Positions 1 to 7,559 are shown, counted from the stretch's first letter. The stretch: 17,323 nt of DNA from CAYXGE01 sp964464435 (GCA_964464435.1 CAYXGE010000040.1:1-17323); one strand, 5' to 3'. Program-made: numbers and translations. The notes: generated by a model not told the origin, from the sequence alone.

Positions 1-57
1 TTCGATAAGATGCCTGAGTATACCAAGAAGATCATTCCTATTGCGGAAGTGGCGTAG
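1..57 (+). CDS. C-terminal end of an unidentified protein (5' truncated)
   Basis: Frame 1 is open from the window edge and reads 18 codons ending in PIAEVA before a TAG stop at 55-57. The reading is supported mainly by the tight join to the next gene, whose GTG start shares the final G of this stop. That arrangement is typical of translationally coupled genes in one operon. The tail, with KMPEYTKKIIP, is soluble and basic, and too short to assign to any family. Confidence 0.55.
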   Translation, partial: FDKMPEYTKKIIPIAEVA

Positions 58-455
58 TGAAACCGATTGAAGCTGATGTAACGGAAGGCAAGGAAGTTGC
101 AAGCAATTGGCGCAGAATGTTGCCAATTTGGATAGCGATATTTAGTTTTATTTATGTTGCATATCAATATAATTTTGATGCTAGATTAGTTTCTGCATGC
201 GTAATATTGCTTGCGCTTTTGACAAATGCTTTTGGTTGGTTACTGGGTTTGGTGGCGTTAGTGCCTTGGATTGGTCACCCGATTGTGAAAATTTTAACGC
301 TACCATTTATATGGTTATTAAATGCGTTGGGGTATGTTGTATCGTATGTGGCCATTAAAAATGGGTATACGCAACAATTTCTCAATTACCGATTAGTTAC
401 CATTGCGCTGATGATTGGTGTTGTCATTGGATATGTGATTGGCAAGTTTGTTTAG
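57..455 (+). CDS. small polytopic membrane protein of unknown function
   Basis: 132 residues starting at a GTG that overlaps the upstream TAG stop by one base, so it is probably translated by coupling with that gene. The first 20 residues are hydrophilic (MKPIEADVTEGKE). Hydrophobic segments follow at about residues 21-39, 43-73 (probably two helices), 77-100 and 113-131, giving four or five membrane spans with short loops, most likely in the inner membrane. I recognise no family motif or catalytic residue. The start is decided by the overlap; no other in-frame start lies near the N-terminus. The gene downstream is convergent. Its function is best sought through the upstream operon partner, which lies outside the window. 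Confidence 0.7.
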   Translation: MKPIEADVTEGKEVASNWRRMLPIWIAIFSFIYVAYQYNFDARLVSACVILLALLTNAFGWLLGLVALVPWIGHPIVKILTLPFIWLLNALGYVVSYVAIKNGYTQQFLNYRLVTIALMIGVVIGYVIGKFV

Positions 456-495
456 ATGCGCTTTAGGAATGATAAGCTAAGATTGCATGTAATTT

Positions 496-759
496 TTAAC
501 TGCCCCATGCTTGGTGCTGGTCTATCCAGCGCAAGCTTAGCCAATACCAAATCACCATAGGCACCATCACCGCAAACCAGCTCCAGTCATGAATTAAGAA
601 AAGCCTTGCTACAAGCGGCAGTTTAGAAAATTGTACCCAAGGCACACAATACAAGCTGAAAATAATGCTACTTATAATAAGTAGGATAGCTGTTTTTCTG
701 GTTTCAACATTGCCAAAAGCAAGAGTAACCCAAAGTGGCGTATTTTCAAGTATCTTCAT
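496..759 (-). CDS. small hypothetical membrane protein
   Basis: 87 residues on the minus strand. Two or three hydrophobic segments are visible: about residues 24-44 (ILLIISSIIFSLY), and 60-80 (WSWFAVMVPMVIWYWLS), rich in Trp. This suggests a small inner-membrane protein. There is no clear Shine-Dalgarno sequence ahead of the ATG at 759, and I do not recognise the family. It fills the space between a convergent gene ending at 455 and the ppsA upstream region, and no other frame there gives a better protein. Tryptophan-rich helices and absence of charged clusters argue for a real membrane protein rather than a chance ORF, but this is a moderate-confidence call. Confidence 0.6.
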   Translation of the reverse strand: MKILENTPLWVTLAFGNVETRKTAILLIISSIIFSLYCVPWVQFSKLPLVARLFLIHDWSWFAVMVPMVIWYWLSLRWIDQHQAWGS

Positions 760-845
760 GTGAAAAGTTTCTTTTTCGTTAATGTTAGGATAATGGTTTT
801 AAACACAGCACATATGCGTTGTACACAAGTGATTATTTCAGAGAA

Positions 846-969
846 TTAAGTTATCTTAAACAGTCTGTTAAGTCAAACCAAGTTATTAACTTTTTACAAA
901 TTAAGCGGAAAACCCGTCATTACGCCAATCTTAGCGTGACAGATGTCTGACAATTTGGCAAAATGTCAC
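846..969. promoter_or_regulatory. ppsA upstream region with clustered dyads and TGTCA/TGACA half-sites
   Basis: The 294 nt between 759 and ppsA (1054) carry no gene. Several dyads are visible: TTAAG/CTTAA (846-850 and 855-859), AACAG-T-CTGTT (859-869), AAGTTA-T-TAACTT (880-892). Downstream of these comes a cluster of TGTCA-type half-sites: TGACA at 937-941, TGTC-T-GACA at 944-952 and TGTCA at 964-968, with GTGACA (936-941) and TGTCAC (964-969) forming an outer inverted repeat. I could not find a convincing -35/-10 pair for ppsA. The cluster is operator-like by appearance only and no regulator is assigned. Confidence 0.4.
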
Positions 970-1053
970 TAAGTTACAAAAAAGGTAAGCTGGTTGGAGG
1001 AGGCGGTACAGCGTATCTTTAGAATTTGAATATGGCAAATTAAGGGGTCAAAA

Positions 1054-3423
1054 ATGTCTAGCCACGTAGTACCATTTGAGAATTTACGCAATGTCGATGT
1101 GCCATCAGTGGGCGGTAAAAACGCATCACTTGGTGAGATGATTTCACAGCTCACTGCCAAAGGTGTGCGTGTGCCTACTGGCTTTGCAACCACTGCAGAT
1201 GCTTACCGCGAGTTTTTAGCGCAAACTGGGCTAGATAAGAAAATTAATGCTGAGCTTGATAAGTTAAATGTGGATGATACTCAGGCACTGGCTGAATGTG
1301 GTACAAAAATTCGTAAATGGATTATGGATGCAAGTTTCCCAGCCGCCTTAGATAAAGCGATTGAGGAAAATTACCAACGTTTAATTGACAAATCAGCGCC
1401 TGGCACTACCTTTGCAGTGCGTTCTTCTGCAACCGCAGAGGATTTACCAGATGCTTCATTTGCTGGTCAGCAAGAGTCATTTTTAAATATTCACGGTGTG
1501 GATAATATTAAACATGCCATTAAGGAAGTATTTGCTTCTTTATATAATGATCGTGCCATCTCTTACCGCGTACACAAAGGCTTTGTGCATGCCGATGTAG
1601 CATTGTCTGCAGGTGTGCAACAAATGGTGCGCAGTGACATCGGCTGTGCTGGCGTGATGTTTACTATTGATACTGAATCTGGTTTTAAAGATGTAGTGTT
1701 TATTACTTCTTCATACGGTTTAGGCGAAACTGTCGTGCAGGGCGCGGTTAATCCTGATGAATTTTACGTGCATAAGCCTTTGTTAGCGCAGGGTAAACCA
1801 GCTATCGTGCGTAAAAATATTGGCTCTAAACTGATTAAAATGGTGTTTTCAGATGCTACGCAAGCAGGCAAAAGTACCCATACTGTTGAAGTAGACCCTG
1901 AAGAGAGCGACCGCTACTCACTTAATGACACCGATATTTTAGAGTTAGCACGTTACGCCATGACAATCGAGCAACATTACGGTTGCCCTATGGATATTGA
2001 GTGGGGTAAAAATGGCTTAGATGGCAAGTTATACATCTTGCAAGCACGTCCTGAAACCGTGAAGTCACAAGAGGCTAAGAGCTCAACTACTGAGACCTTT
2101 AAGTTAGCTAAACACAGTGCTGTGCCATTAGTGGTTGGCCGTGCCGTTACACAAAAAGTGGGTGTAGGCCCAGTGCGAATTGTGATGGATCCTGCAGAAA
2201 TGCATACCGTACAACCTGGTGATGTATTAGTGGCAGATATGACAGACCCGAACTGGGAACCTGTGATGAAGCGTGCGAGTGCTTTAGTGACTAACCGTGG
2301 CGGACGTACCTGCCATGCTGCGATTATTGCACGTGAATTAGGAATTCCAGCGATTGTTGGTGCAGTGAATGCGACTGATGTATTACGTGAAGGTGAAGTG
2401 GTTACAGTATCATGTGCCGAAGGTGAATCTGGTTTTGTATACCACGGCGCGCTTGAATACGAAGTCACCTCACAAGAAAATGAAACCCTTGGCAAAGCCC
2501 CATGTAAGATTATGATGAACGTGGGTAATCCAGACATGGCATTTAATTTTGCACAAATTCCTAACGACGGTGTTGGCTTGGCACGGTTAGAGTTTGTGAT
2601 TAACAATATGGTTGGTATTCACCCCAAAGCCATTTTAAATGCTGATGCGATGCCTGCGGCAATTCAAACCACCATTAAAAACCGTTCACGCGGTTATGAC
2701 AGCCCTAAAGAGTTTTATATTGAAAAAATTGTTGAGGGTGTGGCGACGATTGCCTCTGCATTCTATCCAAAACCAGTGATTGTGCGTATGTCTGACTTTA
2801 AGTCAAACGAGTATAAAAAACTGGTGGGTGGTGAAATTTATGAGCCAGATGAAGAAAATCCAATGATTGGCTTCCGTGGTGCGGCGCGCTACATGTCGGA
2901 GGACTTTAAAGAGTGCTTTGCCCTAGAGTGTATTGCCATGAAAAAAGTACGTGAAGAGCTTGGTTTGACTAATGTTGAGCTGATGATTCCATTTGTACGA
3001 ACGCTGGACGAAGCAAAAGCTGTCACTGAAATTATGGCAAAACATGGTTTGAGCCGTGGTTTGAATGGATTACGTTTGATTATGATGTGCGAAATTCCAT
3101 CGAACGCCTTAATTGCAGAGCAATTTTTGCAGTATTTTGATGGTTTCTCAATCGGTTCAAATGACCTCACCCAACTCACACTGGGCATGGACCGTGACTC
3201 AGGTATTTTGGCAGATGGCTTTGATGAACGAAATGATGCCGTCAAAGAATTGCTCAAAATGGCGATTGGCACCTGTAATCGTTTAGGGCGTTATGTAGGG
3301 ATTTGTGGACAAGGCCCTTCAGACCATCCTGATTTTGCTGAGTGGCTGGTTGCACAAGGCATACAATCAGTATCGCTTAATCCTGATACAGTTATTGCAA
3401 CATGGAAACGTTTAATTAAATAA
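1054..3423 (+). CDS. ppsA: phosphoenolpyruvate synthase (pyruvate, water dikinase)
   Basis: Converts pyruvate, ATP and water to phosphoenolpyruvate, AMP and phosphate in the cytoplasm, the entry step of gluconeogenesis from pyruvate. At 789 residues it has the family's usual length. The order is an N-terminal nucleotide-binding domain (FAVRSSATAEDLPDASFAGQ, about 121-140), the swivelling phosphohistidine domain with GGRTCHAAIIARELGIPA, and a C-terminal TIM-barrel with GSNDLTQLTLGMDRD and GICGQGPSDHP. Catalytic His is residue 421, the PpsR target Thr is 419 and the catalytic Cys is 751, the same numbering as the E. coli enzyme. The ATG at 1054 is preceded by an AAGGGG ribosome-binding site at 1042-1046. 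The gene is followed by a hairpin terminator and then ppsR, its dedicated regulator. In a ribulose-monophosphate methylotroph it would supply PEP from pyruvate, which is inference. Confidence 0.97.
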   Translation: MSSHVVPFENLRNVDVPSVGGKNASLGEMISQLTAKGVRVPTGFATTADAYREFLAQTGLDKKINAELDKLNVDDTQALAECGTKIRKWIMDASFPAALDKAIEENYQRLIDKSAPGTTFAVRSSATAEDLPDASFAGQQESFLNIHGVDNIKHAIKEVFASLYNDRAISYRVHKGFVHADVALSAGVQQMVRSDIGCAGVMFTIDTESGFKDVVFITSSYGLGETVVQGAVNPDEFYVHKPLLAQGKPAIVRKNIGSKLIKMVFSDATQAGKSTHTVEVDPEESDRYSLNDTDILELARYAMTIEQHYGCPMDIEWGKNGLDGKLYILQARPETVKSQEAKSSTTETFKLAKHSAVPLVVGRAVTQKVGVGPVRIVMDPAEMHTVQPGDVLVADMTDPNWEPVMKRASALVTNRGGRTCHAAIIARELGIPAIVGAVNATDVLREGEVVTVSCAEGESGFVYHGALEYEVTSQENETLGKAPCKIMMNVGNPDMAFNFAQIPNDGVGLARLEFVINNMVGIHPKAILNADAMPAAIQTTIKNRSRGYDSPKEFYIEKIVEGVATIASAFYPKPVIVRMSDFKSNEYKKLVGGEIYEPDEENPMIGFRGAARYMSEDFKECFALECIAMKKVREELGLTNVELMIPFVRTLDEAKAVTEIMAKHGLSRGLNGLRLIMMCEIPSNALIAEQFLQYFDGFSIGSNDLTQLTLGMDRDSGILADGFDERNDAVKELLKMAIGTCNRLGRYVGICGQGPSDHPDFAEWLVAQGIQSVSLNPDTVIATWKRLIK

Positions 3424-3454
3424 CTTTTAGAATTAGCATGTATCATTGATTATT

Positions 3455-3492
3455 CAGCCAGTTGAACATGGTTTAACTGGCTGTTTTATTTT
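3455..3492 (+). terminator. intrinsic terminator between ppsA and ppsR
   Basis: A 13-bp stem pairs 3455-3467 (CAGCCAGTTGAAC) with 3471-3483 (GTTTAACTGGCTG), with one G.U pair and a three-base loop, followed by TTTTATTTT at 3484-3492. It lies 32 nt after the ppsA stop and 14 nt before the ppsR start, so ppsR is either expressed by read-through or from a promoter inside or just ahead of this region. Confidence 0.85.
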
Positions 3493-3505
3493 GAAAAGGC
3501 TTTAA

Positions 3506-4315
3506 ATGAAACGCACCTTATTTTTTATTTCTGATGGAACTGGTATCACAGCGAGTTCACTTGGGGGGCTGTTAGCGCATTTTCCTAATACTAAACTGAC
3601 ACATGTGCGTATTCCGTTTGTGGAAAATATGGAGCAAATTGAGGATGCGCAAAAGCGCATTGCTGAAGCAAAAGTGATTGATAAAGTACGACCTGTCGTC
3701 ATCATGTCAATCGGTGATCCCTATTTAAGAAAATCGCTCAAAGATGTAGATGCTTATTACATAGATTTGTTTGAGTCATTTATCAACCCATTAGCCAAAG
3801 AGTTAAAAGAACAGCCACTGACAGGCGCGAGTATTGCGCATAGCGTGATGGGGCAAAATTACCATGACAGAATTGAAGCCATTAATTTTACGCTTGGGCA
3901 CGATGATGGTATTACCAATGAGGGATTAGATGAGGCACAGGTCATTCTTGTGGGCGTATCGCGTTGTGGTAAAACGCCTACCAGTCTATATTTGGCCATG
4001 CAGTTTGGACTAAAAGCGGCTAATTATCCTTTAATACCAGAGGATTTTGAGCGCGGCACTTTGCCTGCGGCTTTATTGCCACATAAACATAAAATATTTG
4101 GCTTAACTATTAAGCCAGAGCGTTTACATTCTGTGCGTAATGAGCGTCGGCCAGATAGCTTGTATGCTTCTGTTGAAAACTGTAAAAAAGAAATTGAAAC
4201 AGCTGAGCGTATGATGCGTGCGGCGGGTATTTCATGGACAGATTCAACCAGTCGTTCAATTGAAGAGCTTTCGGCATTAATCATGCAGAAAATGCGTCAA
4301 CCTGCAAAGCTCTGA
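3506..4315 (+). CDS. ppsR: PEP synthase regulatory protein (bifunctional kinase/pyrophosphorylase, DUF299)
   Basis: Inactivates PEP synthase by ADP-dependent phosphorylation of the threonine two residues before the catalytic His, and reactivates it by Pi-dependent removal of that phosphate with release of pyrophosphate. This is the known activity of the DUF299 family. The 269-residue length is typical. Family hallmarks are the N-terminal FFISDGTGITASSLG (6-20), SVMGQNYHDRIEAINF (113-128), and a P-loop GVSRCGKT at 150-157. The C-terminal half has the conserved NYPLIPED and SVRNERRPDSLYAS segments. An AAGG at 3496-3499 precedes the ATG. It sits right after its substrate gene ppsA, which strongly supports the assignment, and is separated from it by a terminator, so the ratio of regulator to enzyme is probably kept low. 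Confidence 0.96.
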   Translation: MKRTLFFISDGTGITASSLGGLLAHFPNTKLTHVRIPFVENMEQIEDAQKRIAEAKVIDKVRPVVIMSIGDPYLRKSLKDVDAYYIDLFESFINPLAKELKEQPLTGASIAHSVMGQNYHDRIEAINFTLGHDDGITNEGLDEAQVILVGVSRCGKTPTSLYLAMQFGLKAANYPLIPEDFERGTLPAALLPHKHKIFGLTIKPERLHSVRNERRPDSLYASVENCKKEIETAERMMRAAGISWTDSTSRSIEELSALIMQKMRQPAKL

Positions 4316-4321
4316 ACCATG

Positions 4322-4345
4322 AAAAAGCCGCGTAAGCGGCTTTTT
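4322..4345. terminator. bidirectional intrinsic terminator after ppsR
   Basis: AAAAAGCCGC (4322-4331), loop GTAA and GCGGCTTTTT (4336-4345) form a perfect 10-bp inverted repeat with a T-tract in both orientations. It lies 7 nt after the ppsR stop and 14 nt after the stop of the convergent minus-strand gene, so it can end transcription from both sides. Confidence 0.93.
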
Positions 4346-4358
4346 TCTTATCAAAAAA

Positions 4359-4907
4359 CTAATGAGATTGGCTAGGTGTATGATGCGACATGAGTTTGTC
4401 TATATAGGCAATTGCTACTGCAGATAGAACAAATGTCATATGAATTACTGTTTGCCAGATTAAGGTTTTTTGGTCTAAGTTGTGGGCATTAATAAAGGTT
4501 TTAAGAAGATGAATAGATGAAATGCCAATAATGGCAGTGGCTAGCTTCACTTTTAATAAGTTAGCATTCACGTGAGAAAGCCAATCTGGCTCATCAGGAT
4601 GGCCTTGTAAATTCAGGCGTGAAACAAAGGTCTCATAACCGCCAACAATCACCATAATCAATAAGTTTGAAATCATCACTACATCAATAAGCCCTAATAC
4701 AATCAGCATAATGTCAGCTTCATGCAGGTGTGGGACTTTTTGCACAAGATGAAACAGTTCCACCATAAAGTGAAATACATAGACACCTTGCGCTACAATA
4801 AGACCTAAATATAAAGGCACTTGTAACCAACGGCTACCAAATAGAATGCTGGTCATTAAATTAGATTTTTTGTGTTGATGAATATCTTTCATATTGCAAT
4901 TACTCAT
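4359..4907 (-). CDS. UPF0114 / YqhA-like (TIGR00645) inner-membrane protein
   Basis: 182 residues, recognised as the UPF0114 (YqhA/TIGR00645) family of inner-membrane proteins of unknown biochemical role. Features include FGSRWLQVPLYLGLI (about 23-37), the long helix around LIVLGLIDVVMISNLLIMV, the conserved GGYETFVSRL (89-98), and C-terminal helices around LATAIIGISSIHLLKTF and HMTFVLSAVAIAYIDKL. Four membrane segments are expected. The C-terminus is His-rich (MSHHTPSQSH). The first ATG at 4907 has no clear Shine-Dalgarno sequence; ATG codons six and 18 residues in are alternatives, but the family similarity begins only near residue 20 and cannot decide. It is convergent with ppsR and divergent from the DUF2914 gene, 41 nt away. 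Confidence 0.88.
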   Translation of the reverse strand: MSNCNMKDIHQHKKSNLMTSILFGSRWLQVPLYLGLIVAQGVYVFHFMVELFHLVQKVPHLHEADIMLIVLGLIDVVMISNLLIMVIVGGYETFVSRLNLQGHPDEPDWLSHVNANLLKVKLATAIIGISSIHLLKTFINAHNLDQKTLIWQTVIHMTFVLSAVAIAYIDKLMSHHTPSQSH

Positions 4908-4923
4908 TAAAAAATTAAAGTTA

Positions 4924-4949
4924 ATTATACCTTAGAACATTTTAGTCAA
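4924..4949 (-). promoter_or_regulatory. possible promoter for the UPF0114 gene
   Basis: On the minus strand a perfect TATAAT (4924-4929) lies 16 nt upstream of the ATG at 4907, with TTGACT at 4944-4949. The spacer is only 14 nt, shorter than usual, so only the -10 is convincing. If it is used, the mRNA leader would be about 10 nt to the first ATG. The -35 overlaps the first base of the divergent DUF2914 start. Confidence 0.35.
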
Positions 4950-6025
4950 TGAAACTAGCCATTCAAAATATCAAAAGCTATTTACCAGCCATTGCGTTTT
5001 TTGGTGGATTTATATGGGATGCGTTAACCATTGGCAGACAAGTCAATTATCTTGATTTGTGGGTACTATTTGGCTACTTAGTAGCAGCAGGTGGTATGTT
5101 ATGGTGGTTAGGCCATCGACATAAGACTTTAGTTGGTAATGAAAGCCAAAAGGGACTTGTGACTTTACCGCCTAGTCAACGTCCTTTGATTGAGCGAATC
5201 CCTTTTTTAGCTTTGCAATTTTTATTTGGTAGTTTGTTTAGCGCACTATTTATTTTATATTTTAAGAGCGCTAATCATCTGCTTGCATGGATGCTTGCCC
5301 TGTTGCTGGGCTTATTGCTGGTAGCCAATGAATATATTGACGATGAATATCATCGCTTTACCTTAACTTGGGCATTGTTTGGCTTATGTGCCATGTTATT
5401 ACTGAATTTTTTACTGCCATTTATTGTAGGCAGTATTGCATGGTTTTGGTTTTATGTGAGCACCGCACTTGGCGCTGTAATTACACATTATCTACGTAAA
5501 AAAACACCTGATTGCCCAGGGCGCAGTTGGCCTGTGTGGGTGATTGCGGCTATGCTCGCAGTGGCATATCCACTAGATATAATTCCACCTGTACCATTGG
5601 TAAAACGCGATATTCAAGTAGGTTTGAATTTAAATAAGTCGCAAGGACAGTATCGTATTACGCTTGAAAAAGCGGCTTGGTGGCAAGTATTTAAGCGAGT
5701 AGATGAAGAAATACATGTGCCTGTTGGGGAGCGTTTGTATTGCGTATCATCCGTTTTTGCACCGCGAGGTTTAAGTACAAGGTTGTATCATCACTGGATG
5801 TACAATGATGGTAAACATGGATGGGAAACGCGCTCACGTATTGGTTTTACCTTAAGTGGAGGACGTAATAATGGTTTTCGGGGTTATACCTATAAAAGTA
5901 ATTTGGCGGCGGGCGCGTGGAAAGTGCATGTAGAAACGGAAAATGGCAGAACGCTAGCAATTCACCATTTTGATGTGTTGATTGGAAATTCAACCCCTGA
6001 AAAAATGATGACTTATGATTTTTAA
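4949..6025 (+). CDS. DUF2914 domain-containing membrane protein
   Basis: 358 residues in two parts. Residues 1 to about 212 form a hydrophobic region with about seven membrane segments (for example LWVLFGYLVAAGGMLWWLG near 37-55, MLALLLGLLLVA near 114-125, MLLLNFLLPFIVGSIAWFW near 148-166). Residues from about 225 to the end form a soluble domain matching DUF2914: a sugar-binding-like beta sandwich pattern with YCVSSVFAPRG, LYHHWMYNDGKHGWETRSRI, FRGYTYKSNLAAGAWKVHVE and ENGRTLAIHHFDVL. The last membrane segment ends near DIIPPVPLVKRD, so the domain probably faces the periplasm. Function is unknown. There is no good Shine-Dalgarno sequence before the ATG at 4949. It is divergent from the UPF0114 gene and convergent with rlmJ, with only 14 nt to the latter's stop and no visible terminator. 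Confidence 0.85.
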   Translation: MKLAIQNIKSYLPAIAFFGGFIWDALTIGRQVNYLDLWVLFGYLVAAGGMLWWLGHRHKTLVGNESQKGLVTLPPSQRPLIERIPFLALQFLFGSLFSALFILYFKSANHLLAWMLALLLGLLLVANEYIDDEYHRFTLTWALFGLCAMLLLNFLLPFIVGSIAWFWFYVSTALGAVITHYLRKKTPDCPGRSWPVWVIAAMLAVAYPLDIIPPVPLVKRDIQVGLNLNKSQGQYRITLEKAAWWQVFKRVDEEIHVPVGERLYCVSSVFAPRGLSTRLYHHWMYNDGKHGWETRSRIGFTLSGGRNNGFRGYTYKSNLAAGAWKVHVETENGRTLAIHHFDVLIGNSTPEKMMTYDF

Positions 6026-6039
6026 TCTAGCACTAGCCT

Positions 6040-6900
6040 CTAGGTAATATTTGAATCAAGATAAAACGTTGCGCCATCATCAATCGCTAATAACTCACTT
6101 AACCATGGCAATGTGGCTTCAAGTGTTGCAGGTAGGGTCCAAGGTGGGTTAATAATATATAAACCACTACCGTGCATGCCAAAACCATCAAGTGAGGGCG
6201 TTTGCACTGAAAGGCTAACATGCAACCAGTTTTGCGGCGACAACTTGCTGATTGCTTTTAGCATTTCTGCGATTTCTGAGCGCTGTAATAATGGGTACCA
6301 AACCATATAAGTGCCAGTAGCAAAGCGCTTTAAACTGTCTTCAAGCATGGTGACAACGCGCTTATAATCGGCTTTCTCTTCATACGGTGGGTCTATGAGT
6401 ACCACAGCACGTCGTGAAGGAGGTGGCAGGGCAGATTTAATGCCAGCAAAGCCGTCTATTTGCTCAATCGTTGATTTGCGACTCTTAGGGTTATTCTTAA
6501 TACTTTCTATCGCTTCTATAAGTAGCTTGTAATCGCTGGGGTGTAACTCAAATAAGCGTAACTTATCGCATTCTCTAAGCATGCGGTAGGCTAGGGCAGG
6601 TGAGCCTGGATAATACTGTAGTGATTGCGTTGGGTTAAAGCTTTGAATAGAAGCTAGAAAGTCTTTAAAGTTTTCTAGCTTAGTGCTTGATTGCCACAGT
6701 TTTTCAATGCCATTGGTATACTCTGCATTTTTTTGCGCGTAGCCCTCATGTAAGGCATACATACCAGCGCCAGCATGTGTATCGATATAGCTAAAAGGCT
6801 TATCTTTTTGCAAAAAATATTGCAGTATTTCAAACAACACATAATGCTTAAGCACGTCGGCATGGTTGCCTGCATGAAAGGCATGTCTATAACTTAACAT
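6040..6900 (-). CDS. rlmJ: 23S rRNA (adenine(2030)-N6)-methyltransferase
   Basis: Uses S-adenosylmethionine to N6-methylate A2030 of 23S rRNA during ribosome assembly. The 286-residue length matches E. coli RlmJ (about 280). The N-terminus MLSYRHAFHAGNHADVLKH is the strongly conserved family signature. The SAM-binding loop is at YIDTHAGAGMY (38-48), and the catalytic motif IV reads IDPPYE (169-174). The segment YYPGSPALAYRMLRE is also characteristic. It lies 19 nt downstream of sodC on the same strand, with an AGGA about 13 nt before its ATG, so the two are probably co-transcribed. Apart from the operon partner nothing is unusual. Confidence 0.96.
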   Translation of the reverse strand: MLSYRHAFHAGNHADVLKHYVLFEILQYFLQKDKPFSYIDTHAGAGMYALHEGYAQKNAEYTNGIEKLWQSSTKLENFKDFLASIQSFNPTQSLQYYPGSPALAYRMLRECDKLRLFELHPSDYKLLIEAIESIKNNPKSRKSTIEQIDGFAGIKSALPPPSRRAVVLIDPPYEEKADYKRVVTMLEDSLKRFATGTYMVWYPLLQRSEIAEMLKAISKLSPQNWLHVSLSVQTPSLDGFGMHGSGLYIINPPWTLPATLEATLPWLSELLAIDDGATFYLDSNIT

Positions 6901-6919
6901 CGATACTTATACATCCTAT

Positions 6920-7447
6920 TTAATTAATTACACCGCAAGCGATGCGTGCGCCGCCACCGCCCAAGGGCTTGGGATTGTCGCTATAGTTATCGCCACCTTC
7001 ATGAATCATTAAGCTACGCCCAATAATATCAGCCAACCTGAGTCTAGGTGCTGTTAGTGTAGTGTTGGCAGTGCCATCCGTATTGACTATAAGTGCTGGT
7101 AAATCGCCATGATGTCCTTGGCCTTCTGGTCCTTCATGTTTTGCACTGCTGTGAGGGTCAAAATGTCCGCCAGCAGCTAAACCAGCCACTGCTTTACCTT
7201 CTTTATCTGCAGTCTCGCAACTGGGGTTTTCATGAATATGAAAGCCATGCAAGCCAGCGCTGAGTGAGTGTAGTTTGGGGCTAATTACCAACCCCTTAAC
7301 AGATTCTTCAAAGCTTACAGTGCCAATGGCTTTTCCAATGCCTGCAGCAGAAATTGCATGCACTGTTATCGTTTTAGATTGCTTATGTTGCATGCTGGCG
7401 CAACTCACCATAAGTGGCAAAATGCTTAATATTAAGTAATAGCGCAT
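6920..7447 (-). CDS. sodC: Cu/Zn superoxide dismutase, probable outer-envelope lipoprotein
   Basis: Dismutates superoxide to oxygen and hydrogen peroxide in the periplasm. I place the start at the ATG at 7447, not an in-frame TTG at 7459, because GGAG lies 6 nt before that ATG; this gives 175 residues. The N-terminus MRYYLILSILPLMVSC is a signal peptide with a lipobox-like LMVSC, so Cys16 is probably lipidated. Expected ligands are all visible: Cu at His70, His72 and His149 (FHIHENP, MIHEGGDN), bridging His95 (GGHFDPHS), and Zn at His104, His112 and Asp115 (GHHGDLP). Cys77 and Cys171 are placed to form the structural disulfide. Ligand roles follow from family alignment by eye. It heads an operon with rlmJ. 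Confidence 0.95.
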   Translation of the reverse strand: MRYYLILSILPLMVSCASMQHKQSKTITVHAISAAGIGKAIGTVSFEESVKGLVISPKLHSLSAGLHGFHIHENPSCETADKEGKAVAGLAAGGHFDPHSSAKHEGPEGQGHHGDLPALIVNTDGTANTTLTAPRLRLADIIGRSLMIHEGGDNYSDNPKPLGGGGARIACGVIN

Positions 7448-7478
7448 CACAGTCTCCAAGTTTACTTCGCATGCCCTT

Positions 7479-7507
7479 ATTATAAGGCGGCTTGCTTATG
7501 TTGTTTG
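7479..7507 (-). promoter_or_regulatory. possible sodC-rlmJ promoter with a palindrome over the -10
   Basis: A perfect TATAAT on the minus strand at 7479-7484 lies 31 nt upstream of the sodC ATG. At a 17-nt spacing the -35 position (7502-7507) reads CAAACA, which is a poor match. The -10 is embedded in the palindrome CCTTAT-T-ATAAGG (7475-7487), which could be a repressor site or chance A+T symmetry. Confidence 0.4.
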
Positions 7508-7559
7508 CACTTTATTATTCCAGTAAGTCAACAAATGATGCTTTAGCGCGTTTAAAATC

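Noticed and set aside
819..848. TTGTAC (819-824) with a downstream A+T-rich -10 as a ppsA promoter
   Set aside because: At 17 or 18 nt spacing the -10 reads AGAATT or GAATTA, too poor to support, and the leader would be about 200 nt.
994..1025. TTGGAG (994-999) and TAGAAT (1020-1025) as a ppsA promoter
   Set aside because: The spacer is 20 nt, too long for a normal sigma-70 promoter. Left as unresolved.
1977..3272. Long minus-strand open frames inside ppsA
   Set aside because: They are antisense shadows of a well-conserved coding sequence, rich in Ser, Cys and Ile as expected for such shadows, with no family resemblance.
7448..7459. A TTG start at 7459 for sodC
   Set aside because: GGAG is six nucleotides upstream of the ATG at 7447 and overlaps the TTG itself. 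The ATG gives a normal signal peptide.
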